Positions 7,717 through 15,927 of a stretch of 64,000 nucleotides of DNA are shown here, one piece after another (the stretch's first letter is position 1; the number at the start of each line of letters is the position of its first letter). The position numbers and the translations under genes are program-made. The notes beneath the pieces are model-generated. The model was not told where the DNA came from. It saw only the letters and a list, made by a program, of their open reading frames with translations, and ran no database searches. Source of the stretch: Actinoplanes sp. NBRC 103695 (lineage in GTDB: Bacteria; Actinomycetota; Actinomycetes; Mycobacteriales; Micromonosporaceae). Location: assembly GCF_030269485.1 (NCBI RefSeq), contig NZ_BSTL01000015.1, positions 124,001 through 188,000 of the forward strand. The letters are read 5' to 3'.

Positions 7717-8808
7717 ATGCGGCCGGTACGCTTCGTCGCCCTTTCCGAGGACGGCCAGGCCCTGGTGCTCGCCGACGAGGTCGGCCGGCTCCTCGCCCTG
7801 CCGCTCGACGACCGCATCAACGGCGCCCTGCACACCGAGGGTGGCCCCGCTCCGGCCGGCACGGCAGTCGCCGTCCACACGGCCGAGGTCTCGATGGCGG
7901 TGCTGTCCCCGCGCGACATCCAGTCACGGATTCGTTCCGGCGAGTCCGCCGAGGACGTGGCCCGCATCGCGGGCGTCCCGGTCGACCGGGTGCTGCGCTA
8001 CGCGGGGCCGGTGCTCCAGGAGCGGGCCATGCTCGCCCAGCACGCCCGGCGCACGCGTCTGAAGACGTCCGACACCGGCGCCCCGCTGGCCGAGGTGGTG
8101 GACAGTCGGCTGGCTCAGCACGGCATCGATACCGAGAAGATCTCCTGGGACGCCTACCGGCGTGAGGACGGCACCTGGCGCATCGTCGCCACCTGGCCGT
8201 CCGGCAAGGCCACCGCCCAGGCCATCTGGGACCTGGACAAGGCACGCCAGGTGGTGTCCCCGCACGACGACATGGCGCAATACCTCTGCGCCGAGCGGCC
8301 GACCCAGATCCTCGGTCAGGAGCCGGCGCCCGACCGCGCCGCCGACCGCGGTCACGGGCTGCCCGGCCCGACCCGCTCGCTGGACTCGGCCCGTGGCGGC
8401 CACGGCCTGCCGGCGGCTTCTTCGGACACGTCCCGCCAGTCGCGCGACCCGATCCGCGCCGGCCGCGACGCGCTGCTGGCTTCACTGGACCGGCCGCTCA
8501 ACCCGACCACCGGCCGCGGCCACGACCCGGCGCCCGCCGACAGCCCGCGCCGCCCGGTCGCGGGCGGTGCCGCGGCGCTGCTCGGCGGCGGTGCCGGTTC
8601 CGCCTTCGACGAGGACTCCGACCTGCCCAAGGAGGTGCCGGCCGTGCCGTCCCTGGCGGTGTTGCGCCCGCGCCGCACGGTGGGCCAGGGCGGGCAGCAG
8701 CAGGGCACCGGCTCCGAGGAGTCCGGCGAGCAGAAACCGCGCAAGCGCCTCCCGAGCTGGGACGACGTGCTCTTCGGCGGCGGGCCGGCCGCACGCGAGT
8801 CGTCCTAG
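7717..8808 (+). CDS. sepH: Septation protein SepH
   Basis: A 363-residue DUF3071 protein. The N-terminal part (about 1-180) contains the conserved start MRPVRFVALSEDG and the helix-turn-helix-like stretch SAEDVARIAGVPVDRVLRYA (about 78-97). The remainder is proline/arginine-rich and probably disordered, ending in a conserved RKRLPSWDDVLFG. In Streptomyces and mycobacteria this family binds FtsZ and stimulates its assembly at division septa. Position after citA-serC matches the mycobacterial gene order as I recall it. The stop codon overlaps that of the convergent thpR on a CTAG. Confidence 0.92.
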   Translation: MRPVRFVALSEDGQALVLADEVGRLLALPLDDRINGALHTEGGPAPAGTAVAVHTAEVSMAVLSPRDIQSRIRSGESAEDVARIAGVPVDRVLRYAGPVLQERAMLAQHARRTRLKTSDTGAPLAEVVDSRLAQHGIDTEKISWDAYRREDGTWRIVATWPSGKATAQAIWDLDKARQVVSPHDDMAQYLCAERPTQILGQEPAPDRAADRGHGLPGPTRSLDSARGGHGLPAASSDTSRQSRDPIRAGRDALLASLDRPLNPTTGRGHDPAPADSPRRPVAGGAAALLGGGAGSAFDEDSDLPKEVPAVPSLAVLRPRRTVGQGGQQQGTGSEESGEQKPRKRLPSWDDVLFGGGPAARESS

Positions 8809-9275
8809 GCCAGTTGCCAGGTGCGCAACTTCTCGTACCCGTCGGCGCTGCGCACCAGAACGATCTCGGCCGCCTCCCACGACGACCCGGCATACTCCCT
8901 GAGCGCCGCCCGCAGCTGCGGGCTGCCGTGGTAGGACACCGTCAGGTGCGGAGTGAAGGGCCGGTCGTCCGGCAGATCCAGAGCCCGCCGCAGGGCGCCG
9001 TACAGCGCGCCCAGGTCACCTTCCACGCCGACCCAGGTCACCGCCCGCCCGAAGGATCCGCTCCCGGCGAGCCGTAGCCGGATCGGCCCGCCACCGGCCG
9101 CCCGAGTCACCGCCCGCTCCACCGACGGCAGGTCCTCGTCCGGGATCTCGCCGAGAAACGCCATCGTGATGTGCCAGCGTTCCACCGGAGTCAGCCTCGT
9201 CGTCACGTCGCGCAGCCGTCGCCGCAACTCGTCGCAGACGTCCTCGGGTGGGTACAGGGCCGCGAACAGTCGCAC
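8805..9275 (-). CDS. thpR: RNA 2',3'-cyclic phosphodiesterase (2'-5' RNA ligase family)
   Basis: A 156-residue 2H phosphoesterase with both catalytic histidine motifs: HITM in WHITMAFLG near 35-43, and HLTV in FTPHLTVSY in the second half. Family members open 2',3'-cyclic phosphates in RNA. The GTG at 9275 gives the canonical VRLFAALYPP N-terminus; a longer frame upstream is antisense to the next gene. It is convergent with sepH and divergent from the esterase-like gene. Confidence 0.88.
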   Translation of the reverse strand: MRLFAALYPPEDVCDELRRRLRDVTTRLTPVERWHITMAFLGEIPDEDLPSVERAVTRAAGGGPIRLRLAGSGSFGRAVTWVGVEGDLGALYGALRRALDLPDDRPFTPHLTVSYHGSPQLRAALREYAGSSWEAAEIVLVRSADGYEKLRTWQLA

Positions 9276-9332
9276 GGACCCGACCCTAACCGGGTAATCT
9301 TCCCCGCAGTCCACCGAGGACGAGGAGCTGCA

Positions 9333-10517
9333 TTGGATCCGCTCGACTCCTTTCGTGAGCTGGTCGGCGCGGCCCGTGTGGTGGGCATCGGCGAGTCCGC
9401 GCACTATGTGCGGGAGTACACCGTTCTGCGCCACCAGATGACCCGGATCCTGGTCGAGGAGATGGGCTTCACGCTGGTCACGGTCGAGTCCGGGTTCAGC
9501 GAGGGCCTGCTGATCAACCGCTGGGTGCACGGCGGGGAGGCGCCGGTGGCCGAGATCGCCGCCGAGGGCATGACCTACCGCTTCGGCGAGTACCCCGAGA
9601 TGCAGGACTTCCTGACCTGGATGCGCGGGGTCAACGCGGCCGGGGGCGGTGTCACGTACGCGGGACTCGACCTGCCCGCCGACCTGGCCTCGCTGCTGCC
9701 GCCGCTGGACAGCCTGGACGGCTACCTGGCCGACGTCGACCCCGACGGGAGCGCGCTGGTCGGTCAGGCGCGCCGGCTGGCCGAGCGGTTCGCGGCACGG
9801 CACACGATGCCAGCCTTCGCCGCGTACCGGGAGATGGACTCCGCCGACCGCGACCGGCTGACCTTGGTCCTGGCCTCGCTGGGCGCCCGCTTCGACGCGA
9901 TGCGCCCGCTGTACGTCCGCCGCACCGGTGCCGACCGGTACGAGACCACCCGGCACGAGCTGCGGCTGGCCGCCCAGCTGGACCAGATGCTGCGCACCCA
10001 GACCGAGGCCGCCGACGGGGGCTTCCCCACGGTGGTGAACGTCCGCGACGCCGCCATGGCCGGCACCGCTCTGCGCCTGCTGGAGCGCCAGGGCGGCCGG
10101 ATGGCCCTGCTGGCGGCGAACACCCATCTGCAGCGGGTGCCGATGCGCCTGGACCAGTACGAGCTGCCGGTGGCCGGCGTCCACCTGGCCGACGCCTTGG
10201 GCGACGACTACGTGGCGGTCGCGCTGACCTGCGACGGCGGCCGCACTCCCAGCCGCCGAGCCGCGCCGGACACCCCCGGCGGAGTGGAGCTGGTCGGCGT
10301 GGACCTCCCGGCTCCGGTCGAGGGCAGCGTGGAGGCTTATCTCCGCGCCCGCCGCGACGGCCTGCAGATCACCGACCTGCGTCCGTTACGCCGGGCGGCG
10401 GGCTTCGGCCCGCAGCGCCTGCGTGTGATGGACGGCTACCTGGACGTCCCGGTGGCCCACGCCTTCGACCTGGTGGCCCGCGTGCCCACGATCAGCCCGG
10501 CCGCCCGAGTGGCCTAG
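9333..10517 (+). CDS. Erythromycin esterase family protein
   Basis: A 394-residue protein of the EreA/EreB-like family. GIGESAHYVREYTVLR (about 17-32) has the glutamate-histidine pair typical of the active site. FTLVTVESGFSEG and the later AANTHLQR carry further family residues. Some relatives hydrolyse the macrolide lactone ring, but most chromosomal members have unknown substrates, so resistance is only a possibility. The start is the TTG at 9333, preceded by GAGGACGAGGAG. A longer frame upstream overlaps thpR antisense and is not credible. Confidence 0.83.
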   Translation: MDPLDSFRELVGAARVVGIGESAHYVREYTVLRHQMTRILVEEMGFTLVTVESGFSEGLLINRWVHGGEAPVAEIAAEGMTYRFGEYPEMQDFLTWMRGVNAAGGGVTYAGLDLPADLASLLPPLDSLDGYLADVDPDGSALVGQARRLAERFAARHTMPAFAAYREMDSADRDRLTLVLASLGARFDAMRPLYVRRTGADRYETTRHELRLAAQLDQMLRTQTEAADGGFPTVVNVRDAAMAGTALRLLERQGGRMALLAANTHLQRVPMRLDQYELPVAGVHLADALGDDYVAVALTCDGGRTPSRRAAPDTPGGVELVGVDLPAPVEGSVEAYLRARRDGLQITDLRPLRRAAGFGPQRLRVMDGYLDVPVAHAFDLVARVPTISPAARVA

Positions 10518-10536
10518 GTCGGGTTTGAAACACGTC

Positions 10537-11115
10537 CTAGGTGCCGCGGATCGGCGGGAGGCCGGCGGCGATGAGCTCGGCCTCCACCCGGAGGCGCTCG
10601 ATCTCACGGTCCATGGTGTCGGTGAGGCAGGCCAGGTGCTGCGAGACCGACAGGTAGGTGCAGGCGACCTGCAGCCACCGGTCGTAGGACCCGATCACCG
10701 ACCTGGTCCACTCCTCGGACTCCCGGGTGATTCCGCCAAGCCGCTGCCGGTCGAGGCGCCGCAGCTCGGCAAGCGTCTGGTCGAACGTGGGCAGCCCCCA
10801 CACCGGCGCCGTCCGGTCGCATCGGCATCCCATGTCGAGGGAGAGGGGCCGGTCGGCGAGGTGCTTCTCCAGCCGATACAGCCAGGGCCGGTCCCGCCGG
10901 GCGTGCCGCGCCCACTCTTCCTGGACAGCCGCCGAGTCAGCACCGTGAAAAGACGAGCCGGTGCGGCGAGAAGAAGAACCCGAGGAAGAAGTAGCGGTGT
11001 CCCCGCCGTGCGAGGAACCTCGCGAGCCGGATCTTGCGGCCTTGACCAGAGCACACGGAAGACCAAGCAACGCGACAAGCGCCGCTATGAGCACCACCGT
11101 GTGCGGAGTCATCAT
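10537..11115 (-). CDS. Hypothetical single-pass membrane protein
   Basis: 192 residues: one N-terminal hydrophobic helix (about 6-24), a serine/glycine/arginine-rich linker (27-58), and a soluble part with two cysteines in MGCRCDR and a long charged helical C-terminus. I do not recognise a family. The N-terminus repeats ATG ATG, so the start is 11115 or 11112. It is convergent with the erythromycin-esterase-like gene (19-bp gap). Confidence 0.6.
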   Translation of the reverse strand: MMTPHTVVLIAALVALLGLPCALVKAARSGSRGSSHGGDTATSSSGSSSRRTGSSFHGADSAAVQEEWARHARRDRPWLYRLEKHLADRPLSLDMGCRCDRTAPVWGLPTFDQTLAELRRLDRQRLGGITRESEEWTRSVIGSYDRWLQVACTYLSVSQHLACLTDTMDREIERLRVEAELIAAGLPPIRGT

Positions 11116-11290
11116 CCCGAGACGTTATGCGCCGCCGGCCCGCGAAAGCCTCGCCTGTTCGGCCGAGCCGTCATGCCATCCCAAACACCGTCTCACCCTG
11201 CGAACCACCATAAAGGACGATGAACCCCTGCCAAACAACCGATGACCAGGGCATTTCCCGGCCGCAGACCCGTGACCTCAAAGACCAAGA

Positions 11291-12613
11291 TCACGCGGCC
11301 GAGCGGACCGGCTCGGGCTCGAGCACCACGCCCGCCGCGGTGGGTACCGGCACGAGGGACAGCGACGGATGCGGCCGGACCCGGAGCCGGAGCCGATCCC
11401 CGCTGGAGCGGAGCTGCCAGATCAGCGCACCCACCCCGGCGACCGCGCAGATCGCTCCGGCCACCCAGATGCTGGACGGCACCCCGAAGTGCTCGCCCCA
11501 CCAGCCGGCGAGCGTCGCCCCGATCGGCGTGGTGCCGAGGAAGACCAGCACGTAGAGCGACATGACGCGCCCGCGGTACGCCGAGTCGACGCCCATCTGC
11601 ACCCGGTGGTTGGCGGCCTGCGCCAGGTAGATCGAGCAGAACCCGGTCGGCACGAGCAGGATCATCGCCACGACGAAGCTGGGCGCGAAGCCGACCGCGA
11701 TCTCGAAGAGCCCGAAGCCGATCGCCGCCCAGACCACGAGGTACGGCCCGGGCCGGGCGCGACGCCCGCTGCCGGCCAGCGCACCGCACAGCGAACCGAC
11801 CGCCAGCGCGGTGGTGAGCAGCCCGAACGTGGACGGGCCGGCGTGGAAGTCGATCTTCGCGAGGGCGGCCAGGGTGACCGGGAAGTTAAAGCCGATCATG
11901 CCGATGACGGACATCAGGACGATGGGGAGCACCAGGTCCTGGCGCTTCCGCACGTACCGCAGGCCGTCCTTGATGCTGGTGTCCGCGTTCTTGGCCGGTC
12001 GGTCCGCGGAGAACAGCTCGGAGATGCGCATCGCGGTGTAGCTGAACGTGGGGGCGATGCAGAGCAGCGTGGCGATCACGAAGACCGGCCCGGTGCCGAA
12101 GATCGCCAGAGCGACGCCGGCGAGGGCAGGTCCGGCGATCCGGGCGGTGTTGAACGTCGCCGCGGACAGCGCGAGGGCGTTCGGCAGCAGCCGGTGCTCG
12201 ACCAGTTCGGAGACGAACGCCTGCCGGACCGGGGTCTCGACGGCGCTGGCGATGCCGAGCAGCGCGGCGAAGAGGAAGACGTGCCAGAGCACCACCACGC
12301 CGGAGGCGACCAGGATGGCGAACACGATCGCGGTGACCGCGAAGACCGCGTTGGCGATCACGAGCATCTTGCGTTTGTCGTACCGGTCGGCGAGCTTGCC
12401 GCTGTAGAGGGTGAGCAGCAGCACCGGGGTGAACTGCAGGGCGGTGACCATGCCCAGTGCCCCTGGTGAGTTGCCGGACAGGTCGAGCACGAGCCAGTCC
12501 TGGGCGGTGAACATCATCCAGGTGCCGAGCAGCTTCACCAGCTGCCCGGTGGCGAAGAGCCGGTAGTTACGGATCTGCAGGGACCGGAATGTCGTGCTCA
12601 GTACTGCCCGCAC
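11291..12613 (-). CDS. MFS transporter, EntS-like
   Basis: A 440-residue, 12-helix MFS_3 protein. The N-terminal LQIRNYRLFATGQLVKLLGTW and the loop SGKLADRYDKRKML are typical of enterobactin-exporter-like and drug-exporter MFS proteins. A GTG start with GAGGAGG upstream is used. It lies 72 bp downstream of a MarR regulator on the same strand, so it is probably part of a MarR-controlled efflux operon. The substrate is not predictable. Confidence 0.87.
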   Translation of the reverse strand: MRAVLSTTFRSLQIRNYRLFATGQLVKLLGTWMMFTAQDWLVLDLSGNSPGALGMVTALQFTPVLLLTLYSGKLADRYDKRKMLVIANAVFAVTAIVFAILVASGVVVLWHVFLFAALLGIASAVETPVRQAFVSELVEHRLLPNALALSAATFNTARIAGPALAGVALAIFGTGPVFVIATLLCIAPTFSYTAMRISELFSADRPAKNADTSIKDGLRYVRKRQDLVLPIVLMSVIGMIGFNFPVTLAALAKIDFHAGPSTFGLLTTALAVGSLCGALAGSGRRARPGPYLVVWAAIGFGLFEIAVGFAPSFVVAMILLVPTGFCSIYLAQAANHRVQMGVDSAYRGRVMSLYVLVFLGTTPIGATLAGWWGEHFGVPSSIWVAGAICAVAGVGALIWQLRSSGDRLRLRVRPHPSLSLVPVPTAAGVVLEPEPVRSAA

Positions 12614-12685
12614 TTCGTGTGCGCCTCCTCAACGGTCGTACGCGTCATCGCGATGTGACGGAACGACCGGAGGACTACCCCTCGA

Positions 12686-13132
12686 TCAGGCCTTGGCCAC
12701 CTGTTGCATGATCTCGGCGGCTCGGGCGAGGGTGTCGCGGTCGGAGGGGCTGAGGTCGGCCAGGTGCCGGGCCAGCCACTCGTTGCGTGCTCGCTCGAAC
12801 TGCGCGTAGACCGTCCGCCCCTGCTCGGTGGGCGCCAGGATCACCTGGCGTCCGTCGGTGGGGTGGGGTGTCCGCACCACCAGGCCCAGCTCCTCCAGCT
12901 TGCCCACGATCTTGGTCATCGTGGGCGGCTGGACCCGCTCGACGTCGGCCAGCTCACGCGGTGTCAGCGCGCCGGCCAGCTGGAGGCTGGTCAGGGCGGA
13001 GAGCTGACTGAACGTGAGGTCGCCGACCGGGCGGGCCTGGCGGACCCGTCGGTTGAGCCGGGTGATCGCATCACGCAAAGTCGCAGCCAGGTCATCGGCT
13101 GTAGCGCGCTCCGTGGTCACCGACCGCTCCAT
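12686..13132 (-). CDS. MarR family transcriptional regulator
   Basis: A 148-residue winged-helix regulator. The recognition part ALTPRELADVERVQPPTMTK (about 54-73) and the wing THPTDGRQVILAPTEQG (about 93) are clear. Family members are usually ligand-released repressors. A 26-bp near-palindrome sits directly upstream of its start and could be its own operator, with the downstream MFS gene as target. The ATG at 13132 is preferred; a GTG at 13135 is in frame just before it. Confidence 0.9.
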   Translation of the reverse strand: MERSVTTERATADDLAATLRDAITRLNRRVRQARPVGDLTFSQLSALTSLQLAGALTPRELADVERVQPPTMTKIVGKLEELGLVVRTPHPTDGRQVILAPTEQGRTVYAQFERARNEWLARHLADLSPSDRDTLARAAEIMQQVAKA

Positions 13133-13140
13133 CACGTTCT

Positions 13141-13166
13141 TTAGCCTAGCTAATGAGCTTGGCTAA
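13141..13166 (-). promoter_or_regulatory. Candidate MarR operator
   Basis: Arms TTAGCCTAGCT (13141-13151) and AGCTTGGCTAA (13156-13166) form an 11-bp inverted repeat with one mismatch around AATG. It sits 8 bp upstream of the marR start. The size and symmetry fit MarR-family binding sites. Confidence 0.7.
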
Positions 13167-13188
13167 CGACATCAGATAACGCGGTGAT

Positions 13189-14664
13189 CTAAAGCACGAG
13201 GCTTTCGAGGGGACCGCGGAGGAAGTACAGGACGAAGATAGCGGCCACGCCGTAGAGCAGCGGATACACCTCCCGCGCCTTGCCCACGGCCAGCTTGATC
13301 ACCACGTACGAGATGATCCCCGCACCGATGCCGTTGGAGATCGAGTAGGTGAACGGCATCAGCGTGATGGCCAGGAACGCCGGGATCGCGATCTCGTAGT
13401 CGGTCCAGTCGATCTGCCGCACCGCGGTCATCATCAGGAACCCGACCAGCACGAGCGCGGTCGACGCCGCCTCGAACGGCACCACCTGGACCAGCGGCGC
13501 GAAGAACATCGCGAGCAGGAACAGACCGCCGGTGACCAGGCTCGCGACGCCGGTGCGGGCACCCTCGGCGACGCCGGACGCGCTCTCGATGTACGAGGTG
13601 TTGCTGGACACGCTCGCCGCGCCACCGGCGGCCGCGGCCACCGAGTCGACGAGCAGGATCTCCCGGGTACGCGGCGGCATCCCCTCCGCGTCCAGCAGGC
13701 CACCCTCCTGGCCGACCGCGACCATCGTGCCCATGGTGTCGAAGAAGTCGGTGATCAGCAGCGTGAAGATGAACATGATCACGACGAGGACGCCGGCCCG
13801 GCTCCACGAGTCGAACACGTTGAAGTTGCCGAGCAGCGACAGGTCCGGCAGGTCGACGACCTTGTCGGGCAGCGCCGGTACGTTCAGCGACCAGCCGCCC
13901 GGGTTCGGCTTGCCGTCCACGAAGGACGGACCAGCCTGCGCGATCGCCTCGACGATGACGGCCAGCACGGTGGTGCCGAGGATGCCGATCAGGATCGCGC
14001 CCCGCACCTTCCGGACGAACAGCACGACGGTGAGCAGCAGGCCGATCACGAAGACGAACAGCGGCCAGGTGGTCAGCTTCCCGCCGAGGCCCAGCTCCAC
14101 CGGCACCGTGGTGTTCGCGGCGTCCGGGATGCGCCGGACGAACCCGGCGTCGACCAGGCCGATGATCATCAGGAACAGGCCGATGCCCACCCCGATCGCG
14201 GTCTTCAGCTGGGTCGGCACCGCTTTGAACACCAGCGTCCGCAGCCCGGTGAGCACCAGGATCGCGATCAGCACACCCTCGATGACGACCAGGCCCATCG
14301 CGTCGGCCCAGGTCATCTCCGGCGCGATCTCGAACGCCACCAGCGCGTTCACACCCAGCCCGGCGGCCAGCGCCAGCGGGAACCGGCCCACCACGCCCAT
14401 CAGGATGGTCACCACGCCGGCCACCAGCGCGGTCGCGGCGGCCAGCGCGCCGATCGGCAGCGACTTGCCGTCCGCGTCCACGCCACCGCCCAGGATGAGC
14501 GGGTTCAGCACGACGATGTAGGCCATCGTGAAGAACGTCGCCAGCCCGCCGCGCACCTCCCGGCCCACCGTGGAGCCGCGTGCGGTGATCTCGAAAAACC
14601 GATCAAAACCGTTCTTCGGCGTACGCGACGCAGCGGCGTCCGCGTCGGTCGAGGTGGTGGCCAT
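13189..14664 (-). CDS. Purine permease (NCS2, AzgA/PbuG-like)
   Basis: A 491-residue polytopic membrane protein of the NCS2 family, AzgA-like branch. These proteins take up adenine, guanine or hypoxanthine by proton symport. Signs are RGSTVGREVRGGLATFFTMAYI at the N-terminus, GLGVNALVAFEIAPEMTW (about 103-120), and DFFDTMGTMVAVG around helix 8. Length is normal. It runs toward marR on the same strand (54-bp gap that holds the MarR operator), and is divergent from the DUF2530 gene. Confidence 0.88.
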   Translation of the reverse strand: MATTSTDADAAASRTPKNGFDRFFEITARGSTVGREVRGGLATFFTMAYIVVLNPLILGGGVDADGKSLPIGALAAATALVAGVVTILMGVVGRFPLALAAGLGVNALVAFEIAPEMTWADAMGLVVIEGVLIAILVLTGLRTLVFKAVPTQLKTAIGVGIGLFLMIIGLVDAGFVRRIPDAANTTVPVELGLGGKLTTWPLFVFVIGLLLTVVLFVRKVRGAILIGILGTTVLAVIVEAIAQAGPSFVDGKPNPGGWSLNVPALPDKVVDLPDLSLLGNFNVFDSWSRAGVLVVIMFIFTLLITDFFDTMGTMVAVGQEGGLLDAEGMPPRTREILLVDSVAAAAGGAASVSSNTSYIESASGVAEGARTGVASLVTGGLFLLAMFFAPLVQVVPFEAASTALVLVGFLMMTAVRQIDWTDYEIAIPAFLAITLMPFTYSISNGIGAGIISYVVIKLAVGKAREVYPLLYGVAAIFVLYFLRGPLESLVL

Positions 14665-14742
14665 GCGCGCATCGTTTCAGAACGTCTGTGACGGTGGAAG
14701 ATCACCGATGTTACGAACCGGCCACCGCGTACGCTGGTCGCC

Positions 14743-14985
14743 GTGACCAAGCCCCGTCCCGAGCCCCTGGACCCGCCGATGGTGCCGTTCGCGCTGGGCG
14801 GCATGGCCCTGTTCGCGATCGCCCTGCCCGTGGTGTGGCTGGCCGGCGCGCCCGACTACTGGCTGTGGACCTGTCTGGCCGGCCTGCTCTGGGGCATCCC
14901 CGGCCTGCTCACGATGATGCGGCACGACGCCAACCGGCGCCGCCGCCGCGCACTGTCACACCCGCGGTTCGAGGTTCATTCCTGA
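14743..14985 (+). CDS. DUF2530 small membrane protein
   Basis: 80 residues with two hydrophobic helices (about 13-32 and 40-57) and a basic tail MMRHDANRRRRRA. It matches the DUF2530 type found in actinobacteria beside DUF3027 and MarR genes. The function is unknown. GTG start. It is convergent with the DUF3027 gene, with a 19-bp gap. Confidence 0.8.
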   Translation: MTKPRPEPLDPPMVPFALGGMALFAIALPVVWLAGAPDYWLWTCLAGLLWGIPGLLTMMRHDANRRRRRALSHPRFEVHS

Positions 14986-15004
14986 ACGACCCGGCCTGGA
15001 CCGA

Positions 15005-15826
15005 TCAGGAGTGGCCGTACTCCTCGGAGGGCTCGCCCGACTCGACCGACCCGTGCGGGCGGCTGACCGCGACCGCCTCCACCTCGGAGTCGTCGTAGAT
15101 CGTGGGAAGCTCCTCGACCGGCACCTCGGCGTTGCCCAGCATCGTCTCGGAGTGCGCGCCGCAGCCGTGGTCGGCGCTGACCGCTCGCGCGTCGTCCGGC
15201 GCGAACAGGTTGCCGCACACCCCGAACATCCCGCGCATCGAGCCGGCCAGCGGCATGTAGAACCCGCAGGTGCCGCAGCGGGCGTTGCGCGGCGCCGCGG
15301 TGGAGATCGCCGCCTCGGGGCCCGACTCGCCCTCGTACCAGCGCTGGGCGGTTTCCATCCGCCCTTCCTGGGACATCACCCGGGACCGGCCGAGGCCCAG
15401 CTCCCAGGAGACCTCCTCGACGGCCGGGTCGTCGCTCAGCACGTACCCCTGGGCGAGCCTCTCGTCGTCGGGCGCGGTCGGCATCAGGTCGCCGACGCCG
15501 AGGTCGCCGGCGCGGAGCCGCTCGTTCCAGGGCAGCCAGCCGGGCGCGAGCAGAGCGTCCGGGCCGGGCAGCAGAACGGTCTCGCACACGGTCACGTGCC
15601 GGCTGCGCGGCACCCGCGTGACGGTCACCGCCCACCGCCAGCCGCGGTAGCCGGCCAGGTGGCTCTCGAAAAGGTGGGTCACCACCCGGTCGCCCTCGGC
15701 GATCACGTCCAGGTGGTCGCCGATGTCGTCGGCATCCACCTCGGTGATCGCTCCACGGGCCACACCGACGGCGTCGGCGCAGACCTGGTCGAGCTTCGCG
15801 GCACGTACGGCGGTCCTGGTGGTCAC
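15005..15826 (-). CDS. DUF3027 family protein
   Basis: A 273-residue soluble protein with the conserved start TTRTAVRAAKLDQVCADAVG and a GYRGWRWAVTVTRVPR segment. A cysteine cluster (RCGTCGFYMPL, FGVCGNLFAP, DHGCG near 180-225) looks like a structural metal site. This is a common actinobacterial protein of unknown function. The GTG at 15826 is preferred over a TTG 10 codons upstream because the conserved block begins there. Confidence 0.82.
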   Translation of the reverse strand: MTTRTAVRAAKLDQVCADAVGVARGAITEVDADDIGDHLDVIAEGDRVVTHLFESHLAGYRGWRWAVTVTRVPRSRHVTVCETVLLPGPDALLAPGWLPWNERLRAGDLGVGDLMPTAPDDERLAQGYVLSDDPAVEEVSWELGLGRSRVMSQEGRMETAQRWYEGESGPEAAISTAAPRNARCGTCGFYMPLAGSMRGMFGVCGNLFAPDDARAVSADHGCGAHSETMLGNAEVPVEELPTIYDDSEVEAVAVSRPHGSVESGEPSEEYGHS

Positions 15827-15927
15827 GAGCCCATTGTCCCCTACCGGGACTGCCAAGGCGCACCGACTCCCCCGATTCTCGCGCGCGGGGCGGGACGCCG
15901 TCGCTTCGATAAGTCAGGATGGTTGTC

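Noticed and set aside
9171..9332. N-terminal extension of the erythromycin-esterase-like gene
   Set aside because: It is antisense to thpR. The TTG at 9333 has a strong Shine-Dalgarno and begins the conserved domain.
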